From Coriaria nepalensis (Eukaryota; Streptophyta; Magnoliopsida; Cucurbitales; Coriariaceae): a stretch of DNA of 64,000 nucleotides. The stretch lies in the NCBI GenBank assembly GCA_027186245.1, contig CP114490.1, forward strand, positions 5,719,001 through 5,783,000. Direction: 5' to 3'. This document shows, one piece after another, positions 11,261 through 23,589 of the stretch. Within the stretch, counting starts at the first letter, position 1. Each line of letters begins with the position of its first letter. The position numbers were made by a program, and so were the translations under genes. The notes under the pieces were generated by a model, which saw only the letters and a list, made by a program, of their open reading frames with translations, was not told the DNA's origin and made no database searches.

Positions 11261-12496
11261 TGATCGGATAAGGACAGTTGTGTCTTTGTTTCACCTGAAA
11301 ATAATTTCAATGAGTCTTCTCAAGCCCCTTAATCATTCTAATGATATTCGAATGAATTTTATTTTCACACCTCAAACACAAGTTTCGTGCATAACATTCT
11401 AATGATATTTCAAGCAAACGTGTGCTAACAGTTTCACATGAAACTCTATTCAGTGAGTCTCCTCAAGCCACTAAATCATATGATCAAGGTTCGAACGACT
11501 TCTATTTTCGCACGTCAAACTGATGTTTCGTGCATAACATGCAAATGATCTTTGCATGACATGTGTGCTTGTTTTTCACCTTACACTCATTTGAATGTGT
11601 CTCTTCAAGACACTAAACCATTTGAATGATGTTCAAATGAATTCTATTTTCACACATCAAACACAAATTCCGTGCATAACTTGCTAGTGATCAGATAAGG
11701 ACAGTTGTGTCTTTGTTTCACCTGAAAATCATTTCAATGAGTCTTCTCAAACCACTAAATCGTTATAATGAGATTCGGATGAATTTTATTTTCGCACTTC
11801 AAATACAAGTTTCGTGCATAACATTCTAATGATATTTCAAGCAAACACGTGTGCTTTTGTTTCATATGGAACTCAATTCAGTGAGTCTCCTCAAGCCACT
11901 AAATCATATGATCAAGGTTCGAACGAATTCTATTTTTATTCTAATGATATTTCAAGCAAACACGTGTGCTTTTGTTTCATATGGAACTCAATTCAGTGAG
12001 TCTCCTCAAGCCACTAAATGATATGATCAAGGTTCGAACGAATTCTATTTTTGCACGTCAAACACAAGTTCGTGCATAACATGCTAATGATCTTTGAGGG
12101 ACATGTGTGCCTGTTTTTCACCTTAGACTCATTTGAATGTGTCTGTTCAAGACACTAAACCATTTGAATGATTTTCAAATGAATTCTATTTTCACACATC
12201 AAACACAACTTCCGTGCATAACTTGCTAGTGATCATATAAGAACAGTTGTGTCGTTGTTTCACCTGAAAATCATTTCAATGAGTCTTCTCAAGCCACTAA
12301 ATCGTTCTAATCAGATTAGAATGAATTCTATTTTCGCACTTCAAACACAAGTTTCGTGCATAACATTCTAATGATATTTCAAGGAAATGTGTGTATTTGT
12401 TTCACATGAAACTCAATTCAGTGAGTCTCCTCAACCTGCTAAACCATATGAATAAGGTTCGAACGAATTCTATTTTCGCACTTTAAACACAAGTTC
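11261..12496 (+). repeat. Degenerate right edge of domain 1
   Basis: Units here carry many private changes, such as GTGTGCTAACAGTTTCAC near 11,420, AAACTGATG near 11,517, ATTATAATG-like changes near 11,765 and TATGGAACTC near 11,870. They show no higher-order periodicity. The stretch includes a 115-bp partial duplication and ends at a broken B-B junction. Edges of satellite domains are often more diverged than their interiors, and this fits that pattern. Confidence 0.7.
11823..12052 (+). repeat. 115-bp direct duplication of most of subunit B
   Basis: 11823-11937 and 11938-12052 are direct copies. The only difference I see is C at 11905 versus G at 12020. Both share the rare TATGGAACTC variant. 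The junction is CTATTTTT joined directly to ATTCTAATG, so the last part of B and the start of the next copy (CGCACG...GTGCATAAC) are missing between them. It is a non-modular duplication, 115 bp rather than 142 or 427, and looks recent relative to its surroundings. Confidence 0.88.
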
Positions 12497-12592
12497 GTGC
12501 ATGAAACTCAATTCAGTGGGTCTCCTCAACACACTAAATCATATGCATAAGGTTCGAACGAATTCTCTTTTCGCATTTTGAACAGAAGTTTC
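12497..12592 (+). repeat. Truncated B subunit at the domain 1/domain 2 boundary
   Basis: A type Ia B subunit (12356-12496) is followed not by C but by a second, 96-bp B. The join is GTGCAT followed by GAAACTCAATTCAG, so about 47 bp of the 5' part of B are missing. GTGCAT and the CACAT that normally precedes GAAACTC share the bases CAT, which could be the microhomology used. From here on the B subunit has the GTGGGTCTCCTCAAC form and C starts GTGCATAACATACTAATGGT, the domain 2 signatures. Confidence 0.85.
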
Positions 12593-14790
12593 GTGCATAA
12601 CATACTAATGGTCTTTGAAGGACATGTGTGCCTGTTTTTCACCTTAGACTCATTTGAATGTGTCTCTTCAAGACACAAAACCATTTGAATGATGTTCAAA
12701 TGAATTCTATTTTCACACATCAAACCCAAATTCTGTGCATAAACTTGCTAGTGATCATATAAGGACAGTTGTGTCTTTGTTTCACCTGAAAATCATTTCA
12801 ATGAGTCTTCTAAAGCCATTACATCATTCGAATGAGAGTCGAATGAATTCTAATTTCGCACTTCAAACACAAGTTTCGTGCATAAAATTCTAGTGATATT
12901 TCAAGCAAACGTGTGCTTTTGTTTCACATGAAACTCAATTCTGTGGGTCTCCTCAACCCACTAAATAATATGAATAAGGCTCGAACGAATTCTATTTTCG
13001 CATTTCAAACAGAAATTTCGTGCATCACATATTAATCGTCTTTGAAGGACATGTGTGCCTGTTTTTCACCTTAGACTCATTTGAATGTGTCTCTTCAAGA
13101 CACGAAACCATTTGAATGATGTTCAAATGAATTCTATTTTCACACATCAAACACAAATTCCGTGCATAACCTTGCTAGTGATCATATAAGGACAGTTGTG
13201 TCTTTGTTTCACCTTAAAATCATTTCAATGAGTTTTCTCAAGCAACTAAATCATTCTAATGAGATTCGAATGAATTCTATTTTCGCACTTCAAACACAAT
13301 TTGGTGCATAACATTCTAATGATATTTCAAGCAAACATGTGCTTTTGTATCACATGAAACTCAATTCTGTGAGTCTACTCAACCTACTAAATCATATGAA
13401 TAAGGTTCGAACGAATTCCCTTTTTGCATTTCAAACAGAAGTTTCATGCATAACATACTAATGGTCTTTGAAAGACATGTGTGCCTGTTTGTCACCTTAG
13501 AGTCATTTGAATGTGTCTCTTCAAGAAACTAAACCATTTAAATGATATTCAAATGAATTCTATTTTCACATATCAAACACAAATTTGGTGCATAACTTGC
13601 TAGTGATCACATAAGGACAGTTGTGTCTTTGTTTCACCTGAAAATCATTTCAATTAGTCTTCTCAAGCTACTAAATCATTCTAATGAGATTCAAATGAAT
13701 TCTATTTTGGTACTTCAAACACAAGTTTCGTGCATAACATTCTAATGATATTTCAAGCAAACATGTGCTTTTGTTACACATGAAACTCAACTCTGTGGGT
13801 CTCCTCAACCCACTAAATTATATGAATAAGGTTCGAACGAATTATATTTTCGTATTTCGAACAAAAGTTTCGTGCATAACATACTAATGGTCTTTGAAGG
13901 ACATGTGTGCCTGTTTTTCACCTTAGACTCATTTGAATGTGTCTCTTCAAGACACAAAACCATTTGAATGATATTCAAATGAATTCTATTTTCACACATC
14001 AAACACAAATTCCGTGCATAACTTGCTAGTGATCACATAAGGACAGTTGTGTCTTTGTTTCACCTGAAAATCATTTCAATGAGTCTTCTCAAGCTACTAA
14101 ATCATTCTAATGAGATTCAAATGAATTTTAATTTCGCATTTCAAACACAAGTTTCGTGCATAACATTCTATTGATATTTCAAGCAAACATGTGCTTTTGT
14201 TTCACATGAAACTCAATTCAGTGGGTCTCCTCAACACACTAAATCATATGAATAAGGTTCGAACGAATTCTCTTTTCGCATTTCAAACAGAAGTTTCATG
14301 CATAACATACTAATGGTCTTTGAAAGACATGTGTGTCTGTTTTTCAGCTTAGACTCATTTGAATGTGTCTCTTCAAGACACTAAACCATTTGAATGATAT
14401 TCAAATGAATTCTATTTTCACACATCAAACACAAATTCCGTGCATAACTTGCTAGTGATCACATAAGGACAGTTATGTCTTTGTTTCACCTGAAAATCAT
14501 TTCAATGAGTCTTCTAAAGCCATTAAATCATTCGAATGAGATTCAAATGAATTCTATTTTCGCATTTCAAACACAAGTTTCGTGCATAACATTCTAATGA
14601 TATTTCAAGCAAACGTGTGCATTTATTTCACATGAAACTCAATTATGTGGGTCTGCTCAACCCACTAAATAATATGAATAAGGCTCGAACGAATTCTATT
14701 TTCGCATTTCAAACAGAAGTTTCGTGCATAACATACTAATGGTCTTGGAAGGACATGTGTACCTGTTTTTCACCATAGACTCATTTGAAT

Positions 14791-14807
14791 GTGTCTCTTC
14801 GAGACAC
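14791..14807 (+). other. Subunit C hairpin, extended 7-bp variant
   Basis: Arms GTGTCTC and GAGACAC with loop TTC. The common form is GTGTCT/AGACAC (6 bp, 5-base loop). The variant at 31297 has GTGTCTT/AAGACAC. The two 7-bp forms differ at the innermost pair, C-G versus T-A, and both stay paired. The same 7-bp C-G form is at 15929-15945, inside the duplicated block. A different variant, GTGTCTCTTCAAAACAC, disrupts the stem and recurs in domain 2. Confidence 0.8.
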
Positions 14808-15580
14808 TAAACCATTTGAATGATGTTCAAATGAATTCTATTTTCACACATCAAACCCAAATTCTGTGCATAAACTTGCTAGTGATCATATAAGGACAGT
14901 TGTGTTTTTGTTTCACCTGAAAATCATTTCAATGAGTCTTCTAAAGCCGTTAAATCATTCGAATGAGATTCGAATGAATTCTATTTTCGCACTTCAAACA
15001 CAAGTTTCGTGCATAACATTCTAATGATATTTCAAGCAAACGTGTGCTTTTGTTTCACATCAAACTCAATTCTGTGGGTCTCCTCAACCCACTAAATAAT
15101 ATGAATAAGGTTCGAACGAATTCTATTTTCGCATTTCAAACAGAAGTTTCGTGCATAACATACTAATGGTCTTCGAAGGACATGTGTACCTGTTTTTTAC
15201 CTTAGAGTCATTTGAATGTGTCTGTTCAAGACACAAAAAAAATTGAATGATGTTCAAATGAATTCTATTTTCACACATCAAACCCAAATTCTGTGCATAA
15301 ACTTGCTAGTGATCATATAAGGACAGTTGTGTCTTTGTTTCACCTGAAAATCATTTCAATGAGTCTTCTAAAGCCATTAAATCATTCGAATGAGATTCGG
15401 ATGAATTCTAATTTCGCACTTTAAACACAAGTTTTGTGCATAAAATTCTAATGATATTTCAAGCAAACGTGTGCTTTTGTTTCACATGAAACTCAATTCT
15501 GTGGGTCTCCTCAACCCACTAAATATTATGAATAATGTTCGAACGAATTATATTTTCGCATTTCGAACACAAGTTTCGTG

Positions 15581-15600
15581 CGTAACATACTAGTGATCAC
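15581..15600 (+). other. Register break: B joined to A, subunit C missing
   Basis: CGTAACATAC of a subunit after B runs straight into TAGTGATCACATAAGG, which belongs to subunit A, so the ~142-bp C is skipped. In the sister copy at 16719-16730 the same CGTAACATACTA continues into a normal C (ATGGTCTTGG). CTA is common to both sides of the join. The distance between the matching C frames at 13805 and 20487 is 6,682 bp, about 16 units less one subunit, which independently supports a one-subunit loss. Confidence 0.88.
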
Positions 15601-18448
15601 ATAAGGACAGTTGTGTCTTTGTTTCACCTGAAAATCATTTTAATGAGTCTTCTCAAGCTACTAAATCAATCTAATGAGATTCGAATGAATTTTAATTTCG
15701 CATTTCAAACACAAGTTTCGTGCAAGACATTCTAATGATATTTCAAGCAAACATGTGCTTTTGTTTCACATGAAACTCAATTATGTGGGTCTGCTCAACC
15801 CACTAAATAATATGAATAAGGCTCGAACGAATTCTATTTTCGCATTTCAAACAGAAGTTTCGTGCATAACATACTAATGGTCTTGGAAGGACATGTGTAC
15901 CTGTTTTTCACCATAGACTCATTTGAATGTGTCTCTTCGAGACACTAAACCATTTGAATGATGTTCAAATGAATTCTATTTTCACACATCAAACCCAAAT
16001 TCTGTGCATAAACTTGCTAGTGATCATATAAGGACAGTTGTGTTTTTGTTTCACCTGAAAATCATTTCAATGAGTCTTCTAAAGCCGTTAAATCATTCGA
16101 ATGAGATTCGAATGAATTCTATTTTCGCACTTCAAACACAAGTTTCGTGCATAACATTCTAATGATATTTCAAGCAAACGTGTGCTTTTGTTTCACATCA
16201 AACTCAATTCTGTGGGTCTCCTCAACCCACTAAATAATATGAATAAGGTTCGAACGAATTCTATTTTCGCATTTCAAACAGAAGTTTCGTGCATAACATA
16301 CTAATGGTCTTCGAAGGACATGTGTACCTGTTTTTTACCTTAGAGTCATTTGAATGTGTCTGTTCAAGACACAAAAAAAATTGAATGATGTTCAAATGAA
16401 TTCTATTTTCACACATCAAACCCAAATTCTGTGCATAAACTTGCTAGTGATCATATAAGGACAGTTGTGTCTTTGTTTCACCTGAAAATCATTTCAATGA
16501 GTCTTCTAAAGCCATTAAATCATTCGAATGAGATTCGGATGAATTCTAATTTCGCACTTTAAACACAAGTTTTGTGCATAAAATTCTAATGATATTTCAA
16601 GCAAACGTGTGCTTTTGTTTCACATGAAACTCAATTCTGTGGGTCTCCTCAACCCACTAAATATTATGAATAATGTTCGAACGAATTATATTTTCGCATT
16701 TCGAACACAAGTTTCGTGCGTAACATACTAATGGTCTTGGAAGGACATGTGTGCCTGTTTTTCAGCTTTGACTCATTTGAATGTGTCTCTTCAAAACACT
16801 ACACCATTTGAATGATGTTCAAATGAATTATATTTTCACACATCAAACACAAATTCCGTGCATAACTTGCTAGTGATCACATAAGGACAGTTGTGTCTTT
16901 GTTTCACCTGAAAATCATTTTAATGAGTCTTCTCAAGCTACTAAATCAATCTAATGAGATTCGAATGAATTTTAATTTCGCATTTCAAACACAAGTTTCG
17001 TGCAAGACATTCTAATGATATTTCAAGCAAACATGTGCTTTTGTTTCACATGAAACTCAATTCTGTGGGTGTCCTCAACCCACTAAATTATATGAATAAG
17101 GTTGGAACGAATTCAATTTTTGCATTTCAAATAGGAGTTTCGTGCATAACATACTAATGGTCTTTGAAGGACATGTGTACCTGTTTTTCAGCTTAGACTC
17201 ATTTGAATGTGTCTCTTCAAGACACTAAACCATTTGAATGATATTCAAATGAATTCTATTTTCACACATCAAACACAAATTCCGTGCATAACTTGCTAGT
17301 GATCACATAAGGACAGTTGTGTCTTTGTTTCACCTGAAAATCATTTCAATGAGTCTTCTAAAGCCGTTAAATCATTCTAATGAGATTCGAATGAAATTTA
17401 ATTTCGCATTTCAAACACAAGTTTCATGCATAACATTCTATTGATATTTCAAGCAAACATGTGCTTTTGTTCCACATGAAACTCAATTCAGTGGGTCTCC
17501 TCAACCCACTAAATAATATGAATAAGGTTCGAACGAATTCTATTTTCGCATTTCAAACACAAGTTTCGTGCATAACATACTAACTGTCTTGGAAGGACAT
17601 GTGTACCTGTTTTTCACCTTAGACTTATTTGAATGTGTCTCTTCAAGACACGAAACCATTTGAATGATGTTCAAATGAATTCTATTTTCACACATCAAAC
17701 CCAAATTCTGTGCATAAACTTGCTAGTGATCATATAAGGACAGTTGTGTCTTTGTTTCACCTGAAAATCATTTCAATGAGTCTTCTAAAGCCATTACATC
17801 ATTTGAATGAGAGTCGAATGAATTCTAATTTCGCACTTCAAACACAAGTTTCGCGCCTAAAATTCTAATGATATTTCAAGCAAACGTGTGCTTTTGTTTC
17901 ACATGAAACTCAATTCTGTGGGTCTCCTCAACCCACTAAATAATATGAATAAGGTTCGAACGAATTCTATTTTCGCATTTCAAACAAAAGTTTCGTGCAT
18001 AACATACTAATGGTCTTGGAAGGACATGTGTGCCTGTTTTTCAGCTTAGACTCATTTGAATGTGTCTCTTCAAAACACTACACCATTTGAATGATGTTCA
18101 AATGAATTCTATTTTCACACATCAAACACAAATTCCGTGCATAACTTGCTAGTGATCACATAAGGACAGTTGTGTCTTTGTTTCACCTGAAAATCATTTC
18201 AATGAGTCCTCTCAAGCTACTAAATCATTCTAATGAGATTCGAATGAAATTTAATTTCGCATTTCAAACACAAGTTTCCTGCGTAACATTCTATTGATAT
18301 TTCAAGCAAACATGTGCTTTTGTTTCACATGAAACTCAATTCAGTGGGTCTCCTCAACCCACTAAATAATATGAATAAGGTTCGAACGAATTCTCTTTTC
18401 GCATTTCAAACAGAAGTTTCATGCATAACATACTAATGGTCTTTGAAA

Positions 18449-21400
18449 GACATGTGTGCCTGTTTTTCAGCTTAGACTCATTTGAATGAGTCTCTTCAAG
18501 ACACTAAACCATTTGAATGATATTCAAATGAATTCTATTTTCACACATCAAACACAAATTCCGTGCATAACTTGCTAGTGATCACATAAGGACAGTTATG
18601 TCTTTGTTTCACCTGAAAATCATTTCAATGAGTCTTCTAAAGCCATTAAATCATTCGAATGAGATTCGAATGAATTCTCATTTCGCATTTCAAACACAAG
18701 TTTCGTGCATAACATTCTAATGATATTTCAAGCAAACGTGTGCTTTTGTTTCACATGAAACTCAATTCTGTGGGTCTCCTCAATCCACTAAATAATATGA
18801 ATAAGGTTCGAACAAATTCTATTTTCGCATTTCAAACACAAGTTTCGTGCATAACATACTAATGGTCTTGGAGGGACATGTGTACCTGTTTTTCACCTTA
18901 GACTCATTTGAATGTGTCTCTTCAAGACACTAAACCATTTGAATGATGTTCAAATGAATTCTATTTTCACACATCAAACACAACTTCCGTGCATAACCTT
19001 GCTAGTGATCATATAAGGACAGTTGTGTTTTTGTTTCACCTTAAAATCATTTCAAGGAGTCTTCTAAAGCCGTTAAATCATTCGAATGAGATTCGAATGA
19101 ATTCTATTTTTGCACTTCAAACACAAGTTTCGTGCATAACATTCTAATGATATTTCAAGCAAACGTGTGCTTTTGTTTCACATCAAACTCAATTCTGTGG
19201 GTCTCCTCAACCCACTAAATAATATGAATAAGGTTCGAACGAATTCTATTTTCGCATTTCAAACAGAAGTTTCGTGCATAACATACTAATGGTCTTCGAA
19301 GGACATGTGTACCTGTTTTTTACCTTAGAGTCATTTGAATGTGTCTGTTCAAGACACAAAAAAAAATGAATGATGTTCAAATGAATTCTGTTTTCACACA
19401 TCAAACCCAAATTCTGTGCATAAACTTGCTAGTGATCATATAAGGACAGTTGTGTCTTTGTTTCACCTGAAAATCATTTTAATGAGTGTTCTAAAGCCAT
19501 TAAATCATTTGAATGAGATTCGAATGAATTCTAATTTCGCACTTCAAACACAAGTTTCGTGCATAAAATTCTAATGATATTTCAAGCAAACGTGTGCTTT
19601 TGTTTCACATGAAACTCAATTCTGTGGGTCTCCTCAATCCACTAAATAATATGAATAAGGTTCGAACAAATTCTATTTTCGCATTTCAAACAGAAGTTTC
19701 GTGCATAACATACTAATGGTCTTCGAAGGACATGTGTACCTGTTTTTCACCTTAGACTCATTTCAATGTGTCTCTTCAAGACACTAAACCATTTGAATGA
19801 TGTTCAAATGAATTCTATTTTCACACATCAAACCTAAATTCTGTGCATAAACTTGCTAGTGATCGTATAAGGACAGTTGTGTCTTTGTTTCACCTGAAAA
19901 TCATTTCAATGAGACTTCTAAAGCCATTAAATCATTCGAATGAGATTCGAATGAATTCTATTTTCGCACTTCAAACACAAGTTTCGTGCATAACATTCTA
20001 ATGATATTTCAAGAAAACGTGTGCTTTAGTTTCACATGAAACTCAATTCTGTGGGTCTCCTTAACCCACTAAATAATATGAATAAGGTTCGAATGTATTC
20101 TATTTGCGCATTTCAAACAGAAGTCTCGTGCATAACATACTAATGGTCTTCGAAGGACATGTGTGCCTGTTTTTCACCTTAGAGTTATTTGAATGTGTCT
20201 CTTCAAGACACTAAACCATTTAAATGATATTCAAATGAATTCTATTTTCACACATCAAACACAAATTTGGTGCATAACTTGCTAGTGATCACAAAAGGAC
20301 AGTTGTGTCTTTGTTTCACCTGAAAATCATTTCAATGAGTCTTCTCAAGCTACTAAATCATTCTAATGAGATTCAAATGAATTCTATTTTGGTACTTCAA
20401 ACACAAGTTTCGTGCATAACATTCTAATGATATTTCAAGCAAACATGTGCTTTTGTTACACATGAAACTCAATTCTGTGGGTCTCCTCAACCCACTAAAT
20501 TATATGAATAAGGTTCGAACGAATTATATTTTCGCATTTCGAACAAAAGTTTCATGCATAACATACTAATGGTCTTTGATGGACATGTGTGCCTGTTTTT
20601 CACCTTAGACTCATTTGAATGTGTCTCTTCAAGACACAAAACCATTTGAATGATGTTCAAATGAATTCTATTTTCCCACATCAAACACAAATTCTGTGCA
20701 TAAACTTGCTAGTGATCACATAAGGACAGTTGTGTCTTTGTTTCACCTGAAAATCATTTCAATGAGTTTTCTCAAGCTAATAAATCATTCCAATGAGATT
20801 CAAATGAATTCTATTTTCGCATTTCAAACACAAGTTTCGTGCATAACATTCTAATGATATTTCAAGCAAACGTGTGCATTTATTTCACATGAAACTCAAT
20901 TATGTGGGTCTGCTCAACCCACTAAATAATATGAATAAGGCTCGAACGAATTCTATTTTCGCATTACAAACAGAAGTTTCGTGCATCACATATTAATGGT
21001 CTTTGAAGGACATGTGTGCCTGTTTTTCAGCTTAGACTCATTTGAATGAGTCTCTTCAAGACACTAAACCATTTGAATGATATTCAAATGAATTCTATTT
21101 TCACACATCAAACACAAATTCCGTGCATAACTTGCTAGTGATCACATAAGGACAGTTATGTCTTTGTTTCACCTGAAAATCATTTCAATGAGTCTTCTAA
21201 AGCCATTAAATCATTCGAATGAGATTCGAATGAATTCTCATTTCGCATTTCAAACACAAGTTTCGTGCATAACATTCTAATGATATTTCAAGCAAACGTG
21301 TGCTTTTGTTTCACATGAAACTCAATTCTGTGGGTCTCCTCAATCCACTAAATAATATGAATAAGGTTCGAACAAATTCTATTTTCGCATTTCAAACACA

Positions 21401-23589
21401 AGTTTCGTGCATAACATACTAATGGTCTTGGAGGGACATGTGTACCTGTTTTTCACCTTAGACTCATTTGAATGTGTCTCTTCAAGACACTAAACCATTT
21501 GAATGATGTTCAAATGAATTCTATTTTCACACATCAAACACAACTTCCGTGCATAACCTTGCTAGTGATCATATAAGGACAGTTGTGTTTTTGTTTCACC
21601 TTAAAATCATTTCAAGGAGTCTTCTAAAGCCGTTAAATCATTCGAATGAGATTCGAATGAATTCTATTTTTGCACTTCAAACACAAGTTTCGTGCATAAC
21701 ATTCTAATGATATTTCAAGCAAACGTGTGCTTTTGTTTCACATCAAACTCAATTCTGTGGGTCTCCTCAACCCACTAAATAATATGAATAAGGTTCGAAC
21801 GAATTCTATTTTCGCATTTCAAACAGAAGTTTCGTGCATAACATACTAATGGTCTTCGAAGGACATGTGTACCTGTTTTTTACCTTAGAGTCATTTGAAT
21901 GTGTCTGTTCAAGACACAAAAAAAAATGAATGATGTTCAAATGAATTCTGTTTTCACACATCAAACCCAAATTCTGTGCATAAACTTGCTAGTGATCATA
22001 TAAGGACAGTTGTGTCTTTGTTTCACCTGAAAATCATTTTAATGAGTGTTCTAAAGCCATTAAATCATTTGAATGAGATTCGAATGAATTCTAATTTCGC
22101 ACTTCAAACACAAGTTTCGTGCATAAAATTCTAATGATATTTCAAGCAAACGTGTGCTTTTGTTTCACATGAAACTCAATTCTGTGGGTCTCCTCAATCC
22201 ACTAAATAATATGAATAAGGTTCGAACAAATTCTATTTTCGCATTTCAAACAGAAGTTTCGTGCATAACATACTAATGGTCTTCGAAGGACATGTGTACC
22301 TGTTTTTCACCTTAGACTCATTTCAATGTGTCTCTTCAAGACACTAAACCATTTGAATGATGTTCAAATGAATTCTATTTTCACACATCAAACCTAAATT
22401 CTGTGCATAAACTTGCTAGTGATCGTATAAGGACAGTTGTGTCTTTGTTTCACCTGAAAATCATTTCAATGAGACTTCTAAAGCCATTAAATCATTCGAA
22501 TGAGATTCGAATGAATTCTATTTTCGCACTTCAAACACAAGTTTCGTGCATAACATTCTAATGATATTTCAAGAAAACGTGTGCTTTAGTTTCACATGAA
22601 ACTCAATTCTGTGGGTCTCCTTAACCCACTAAATAATATGAATAAGGTTCGAATGTATTCTATTTGCGCATTTCAAACAGAAGTCTCGTGCATAACATAC
22701 TAATGGTCTTCGAAGGACATGTGTGCCTGTTTTTCACCTTAGAGTTATTTGAATGTGTCTCTTCAAGACACTAAACCATTTAAATGATATTCAAATGAAT
22801 TCTATTTTCACACATCAAACACAAATTTGGTGCATAACTTGCTAGTGATCACAAAAGGACAGTTGTGTCTTTGTTTCACCTGAAAATCATTTCAATGAGT
22901 CTTCTCAAGCTACTAAATCATTCTAATGAGATTCAAATGAATTCTATTTTGGTACTTCAAACACAAGTTTCGTGCATAACATTCTAATGATATTTCAAGC
23001 AAACATGTGCTTTTGTTACACATGAAACTCAATTCTGTGGGTCTCCTCAACCCACTAAATTATATGAATAAGGTTCGAACGAATTATATTTTCGCATTTC
23101 GAACAAAAGTTTCATGCATAACATACTAATGGTCTTTGATGGACATGTGTGCCTGTTTTTCACCTTAGACTCATTTGAATGTGTCTCTTCAAGACACAAA
23201 ACCATTTGAATGATGTTCAAATGAATTCTATTTTCCCACATCAAACACAAATTCTGTGCATAAACTTGCTAGTGATCACATAAGGACAGTTGTGTCTTTG
23301 TTTCACCTGAAAATCATTTCAATGAGTTTTCTCAAGCTAATAAATCATTCCAATGAGATTCAAATGAATTCTATTTTCGCATTTCAAACACAAGTTTCGT
23401 GCATAACATTCTAATGATATTTCAAGCAAACGTGTGCATTTATTTCACATGAAACTCAATTATGTGGGTCTGCTCAACCCACTAAATAATATGAATAAGG
23501 CTCGAACGAATTCTATTTTCGCATTACAAACAGAAGTTTCGTGCATCACATATTAATGGTCTTTGAAGGACATGTGTGCCTGTTTTTCA
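18449..23589 (+). repeat. 2,560-bp (6-unit) perfect tandem duplication
   Basis: 18449-21008 is repeated at 21009-23568, with the match running on to 23589. Linked private variants occur exactly 2,560 apart: TTTGAATGAGTCTC at 18481 and 21041, CACAACTTCCGTGC in 18,98x and 21,54x, a run of nine A at 19358 and 21918, TTTCAATGTG in 19,76x and 22,32x, GAGACTTCTA at 19911 and 22471, and GCATTACAAA at 20961 and 23521. I saw no difference between the copies where I compared them. The left limit is set by A versus G at 18448/21008 and the right limit by G versus C at 21029/23589. Confidence 0.92.

Larger units (their letters stand above)
1..12496 (+). repeat. Domain 1: older satellite family
   Basis: About 29 units. 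The B subunit is distinctive: it reads CAGTGAGTCTCCTCAA followed by either CCCGCTAAACCATATGAATAA (type Ia) or GCCACTAAATCATATGATCAA (type Ib), and it usually has TTTCATATGAAA, a perfect 12-bp palindrome, after ACACGTGTGC. Type Ia fills roughly 1-1,700 and recurs near 2,990-3,120 and 12,356-12,496; type Ib dominates 1,700-12,050. The C subunit starts GTGCATAACATGC with T or A after it. The domain ends at an irregular B-B junction near 12,500, after which the B subunit changes family. Copies differ more from each other in 1-4,200 than in 4,200-11,260. Confidence 0.88.
14626..16730 (+). repeat. 967-bp block present twice, offset 1,138 bp (8 subunits)
   Basis: 14626-15592 matches 15764-16730 with no difference I could find, including rare variants: TTATGTGGGTCTGC, CACCATAGAC, GTGTCTCTTCGAGACAC at 14791 and 15929, and the poly-A variant of C. 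The offset of 1,138 is eight 142-bp subunits, not a whole number of 427-bp units. The stretch between the copies (about 15,591-15,763) matches 16,871 onward with an offset of 1,280. The exchange that made this duplication therefore joined different subunits. Confidence 0.85.
12593..18448 (+). repeat. Domain 2 left part: diverse units with one register break
   Basis: About fourteen units with mixed variants (GTGTGC or ATGTGC after CAAGCAAA; GTGAGTCTACTCAACCTAC near 13,370; GTGGGTGTCCTCAACCCAC with GGTTGGAACG near 17,070-17,110). Apart from the 1,138-bp-shifted duplication listed separately I see no regular higher-order period. Variants seen here, such as TTATGTGGGTCTGCTCAAC with AGGCTCGAAC and the run of eight A in C, reappear in later higher-order repeats, so this part may hold the unit types from which those were built. 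Confidence 0.75.
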
